From Chromatiales bacterium (GTDB lineage: Bacteria; Pseudomonadota; Gammaproteobacteria; Chromatiales; Chromatiaceae): a stretch of DNA of 8,467 nucleotides. This document shows, one piece after another, positions 6,765-8,467 of this stretch. A model generated the notes under the pieces. The model saw only the letters and a list, made by a program, of their open reading frames with translations, searched no databases and was not told the origin of the DNA. Numbering within the stretch: position 1 is the stretch's first letter; each line of letters starts with the position of its first letter. The position numbers and the translations under genes are program-made. The DNA is taken from contig JAHEIA010000107.1 of assembly GCA_024639625.1 (NCBI GenBank), positions 1 through 8,467 of the forward strand, read 5' to 3'.

Positions 6765-7056
6765 CGCGGTCCTCTTGCAGCGGAACACCGGCACAGCGTG
6801 GTGGGGCCGACATCTGGAAACGGGCGGGGCGCCGCTTGGCGTCGGCCACAGGATGCAGGGGGACGCGGCGTTTTTTCCGCCCGAAACTTTGATCCGGGTA
6901 GCGGCATAGTGCGGGACATGCCGGTCCGCAGGACGCCTAGCTGCGCACCGCGCGAACGATGCCAAGCGTGCGACCAGGGGTTCTGCCGCAATTCCCGATC
7001 CATAAGAAACGCCGGCGAACCGCCCGCGACACGCAACCCGTCCAGCTGAATCCGCC
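6765..7056. other. Non-coding stretch before truC
   Basis: 292 bp between co-directional genes. I see no convincing gene: the open frames on both strands are rich in Arg, Pro and Cys and resemble no protein I know. A G/C-T6-C/G pattern near 6866-6881 (ggcgttttttccgcc) gives only a 4-bp stem with the T run in the loop, so it is not a terminator. No promoter for truC could be picked with any confidence. Confidence 0.4.
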
Positions 7057-7764
7057 ATGCCCGAAATGCCGCGTCACGTCCACGTCCTCTACCAGGACCA
7101 CCGTTATGTGGCAGTGCACAAACCGGCTTCGCTGCTGGTGCACCGCAGCCGCCTCTCGGCGGATCAGACGTTTCTTTTGCAGACGGTTCGCAATCAGCTC
7201 GGACGGCGCGTCTACCCGGTGCACCGCCTTGACCGCGCCACCTCGGGGGTGATCGTGTTTGGCCTCGACCCGGCAGCGGCCGCCCGTCTTCACTCGGCAT
7301 TCGAGCAGCAGCGGGTGGACAAGATCTACCACGCGGTGGTCCGCGGGTGGCCGCCGTCTGCGGGAGTCATCCGCCATGCGCTGCGCGACAAGGATACCGG
7401 CTCGACCCAGCAAACGGCCGTCACCTGTTTCCGGGAGCTCGCCCGTGTAGAGCTACCCTTCGCGGTGGACCGCTATTCCACGAGCCGTTACGCCTTGGTG
7501 GAGGCGCAACCGAAAACCGGGCGCCGCCACCAGATCCGAAGACATTTCAAGCATATCGGCCACCCGCTGATCGGCGACACCAGCTACGGGAAAGGCACGC
7601 ACAATCGATTCTTTCGCGATCATTTCGGCATCCAACGATTGCTCCTGCTGGCACGGGCACTGACCTTCGTGCACCCGTTCAGCGGCCGGACGCTGCGCAT
7701 CGAGGCCGCACCAGAGGGGCCATGGGAGGGGCTTATCGCAGCCCTGGGATGGAGCGACAGGTAA
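7057..7764 (+). CDS. truC: tRNA pseudouridine(65) synthase TruC
   Basis: Isomerises uridine 65 of certain tRNAs (tRNA-Ile1 and tRNA-Asp in E. coli) to pseudouridine. The 235-aa protein is an RluA-family enzyme without an S4 domain, close to the E. coli TruC length of 260 and shorter at the C-end. The catalytic motif HRLDRATSG puts the nucleophile at Asp59. Other TruC-like stretches are HKPASLLVHRS (21-31), DKIYHAVVRGW (88-98), EAQPKTGRRHQIRRHFKHI and HPLIGDTSYGKGTHNRFFRDHFG, then HPFSGRTLRIEA. The KTGRRHQIRRH segment and the long RDHFGIQRLLLLA region distinguish TruC from RluA, RluC and RluD. The start is the ATG at 7057, or 7066 three codons on; neither has a clear Shine-Dalgarno. It converges with the dehalogenase gene, 67 bp apart. 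Confidence 0.93.
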   Translation: MPEMPRHVHVLYQDHRYVAVHKPASLLVHRSRLSADQTFLLQTVRNQLGRRVYPVHRLDRATSGVIVFGLDPAAAARLHSAFEQQRVDKIYHAVVRGWPPSAGVIRHALRDKDTGSTQQTAVTCFRELARVELPFAVDRYSTSRYALVEAQPKTGRRHQIRRHFKHIGHPLIGDTSYGKGTHNRFFRDHFGIQRLLLLARALTFVHPFSGRTLRIEAAPEGPWEGLIAALGWSDR

Positions 7765-7831
7765 GCGCGCAGATGCTTGGAGCAGAAACCTTGCACTCCA
7801 CGTACCCGGCCGACGATCAAGCGCGGTACAG

Positions 7832-8467
7832 TCAGGAAGCGAGACCGAGCAGCGCAGGCAGCCCCGCCAGCGACTCCAGTTCCGCCGCCGGCGGTTCCGG
7901 GATGTGCTCGCGCACCTGAGCGAGACGATTGATCCACGCCACCTGGAGGCCGAACGCGGCGGCGCCGGCGGCGTCCCAGCCGTTCGCCGATTGGAAGCTG
8001 ATCTGCCCCGGAGCCAATTGCAGGCGATCCACCGCCAACTGGTAGACCCGCGGATCCGGCTTGAATATCCCCACCTCCTCCACCGACAACACCAAATCCA
8101 GCAGCCCTCCCAGACCCGCCCCGTCTACCGCCGACTGCAACATGGCAGGCGATCCATTGGAAAGAATCACCAGAGGTAGCCCGGCGGATTTCAAGCGTCG
8201 CAGCACGCTCGGCACTTCCGGGTAGCAGTCCAACGCAAAATAGGCTGCGCAAAGGCGGCCGCGCAGCGGCGGATCGTCGATTCGATATTGATCCAGCGCG
8301 TAGTCCAATGCATCTTGCGTGATCTGCCAGAAATCCGCGTGCCGCCCCATCAGGCTGCGCAGCCAACTGTATTCGAGCTGCTTGCTGCGCCACAACGCAG
8401 ACACTGCCTCCGCCGTCGGCCCCAGCTCGGAGCGATACCGAGCTACCGCGGAGTGCACGTCGAAAAG
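7832..8467 (-). CDS. Type II 2-haloacid dehalogenase-like HAD hydrolase, 5' end cut by window edge
   Basis: HAD-superfamily hydrolase of the L-2-haloacid dehalogenase subgroup, which replaces halogen at C2 of short haloacids by hydroxyl. The frame is open to the right edge: the visible 211 residues begin LFDVHSAVARYRSE, which is the downstream part of the family's DAYGTLFDV motif. The true start and the nucleophile Asp are therefore just outside, and a GTG at 8458 is an internal Val. The remaining active site is visible: Ser103/Asn104 in ILSNGS, Lys136 in GIFKPDPRVYQLA, and Ser160, Asn162 and Asp165 in FQSANGWDAAGAAAFG, which correspond to the S-x-N-x-x-D signature of haloacid dehalogenases. 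A helical cap lies at about 15-90. Numbering is of the visible part. Natural substrate may not be halogenated; several family members act on other compounds. Stop TGA at 7834-7832. Confidence 0.9.
   Translation of the reverse strand, partial: LFDVHSAVARYRSELGPTAEAVSALWRSKQLEYSWLRSLMGRHADFWQITQDALDYALDQYRIDDPPLRGRLCAAYFALDCYPEVPSVLRRLKSAGLPLVILSNGSPAMLQSAVDGAGLGGLLDLVLSVEEVGIFKPDPRVYQLAVDRLQLAPGQISFQSANGWDAAGAAAFGLQVAWINRLAQVREHIPEPPAAELESLAGLPALLGLAS

Noticed and set aside
7802..7829. GTACC ... GGTAC inverted repeat between truC and the dehalogenase gene
   Set aside because: A 5-bp stem with an 18-nt loop and no T run is within chance in GC-rich DNA.
7620..8393. 257-aa minus-strand frame across truC 3' end and dehalogenase
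   Set aside because: It is an Arg/Gly-rich shadow frame overlapping two well-supported genes.

Overview
The window is GC-rich, densely coded bacterial chromosome. ArfB, TruC and a PilZ protein of a common gammaproteobacterial type suggest a gammaproteobacterium, but this is judged from remembered family resemblance only and I do not name a genus. I saw no phage, transposon, integrase, CRISPR array, rRNA or tRNA. It reads as ordinary core and peripheral chromosome rather than an island.

Layout from left to right: (1) nearly complete arfB (ribosome rescue hydrolase), minus strand, cut by the left edge. (2) Divergent from it across 189 bp, a translationally coupled hisI-hisG pair on the plus strand (histidine biosynthesis steps 3 and 1). 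(3) Convergent with hisG, a class I glutamine amidotransferase-like gene on the minus strand. (4) A 291-bp stretch, then a 35-codon single-TM ORF on the plus strand with a good Shine-Dalgarno. (5) Convergent with it, a large SLC13/DASS-type permease carrying two central RCK_C (TrkA-C) domains, minus strand. (6) Divergent from the permease, a PilZ-domain gene, plus strand. (7) An exported Ntn-hydrolase of the choloylglycine hydrolase / penicillin V acylase family, plus strand, with a plausible promoter. (8) A 292-bp stretch with no convincing gene, then truC (tRNA pseudouridine 65 synthase), plus strand. (9) Convergent with truC, a type II 2-haloacid dehalogenase-like HAD gene, minus strand, whose N-terminus with the nucleophile lies beyond the right edge.

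Only hisI-hisG is a clear operon. The other genes are mostly single transcription units in alternating orientations, so neighbourhood says little about function. I found no convincing new multi-gene system. The points most worth a second look are the unannotated small membrane protein, the hisI-hisG pair whose sequences look unlike the usual gammaproteobacterial versions, the PilZ protein with a changed c-di-GMP motif, and the divergent permease/PilZ control region with a perfect 12-bp palindrome and a possible 16-codon leader ORF.
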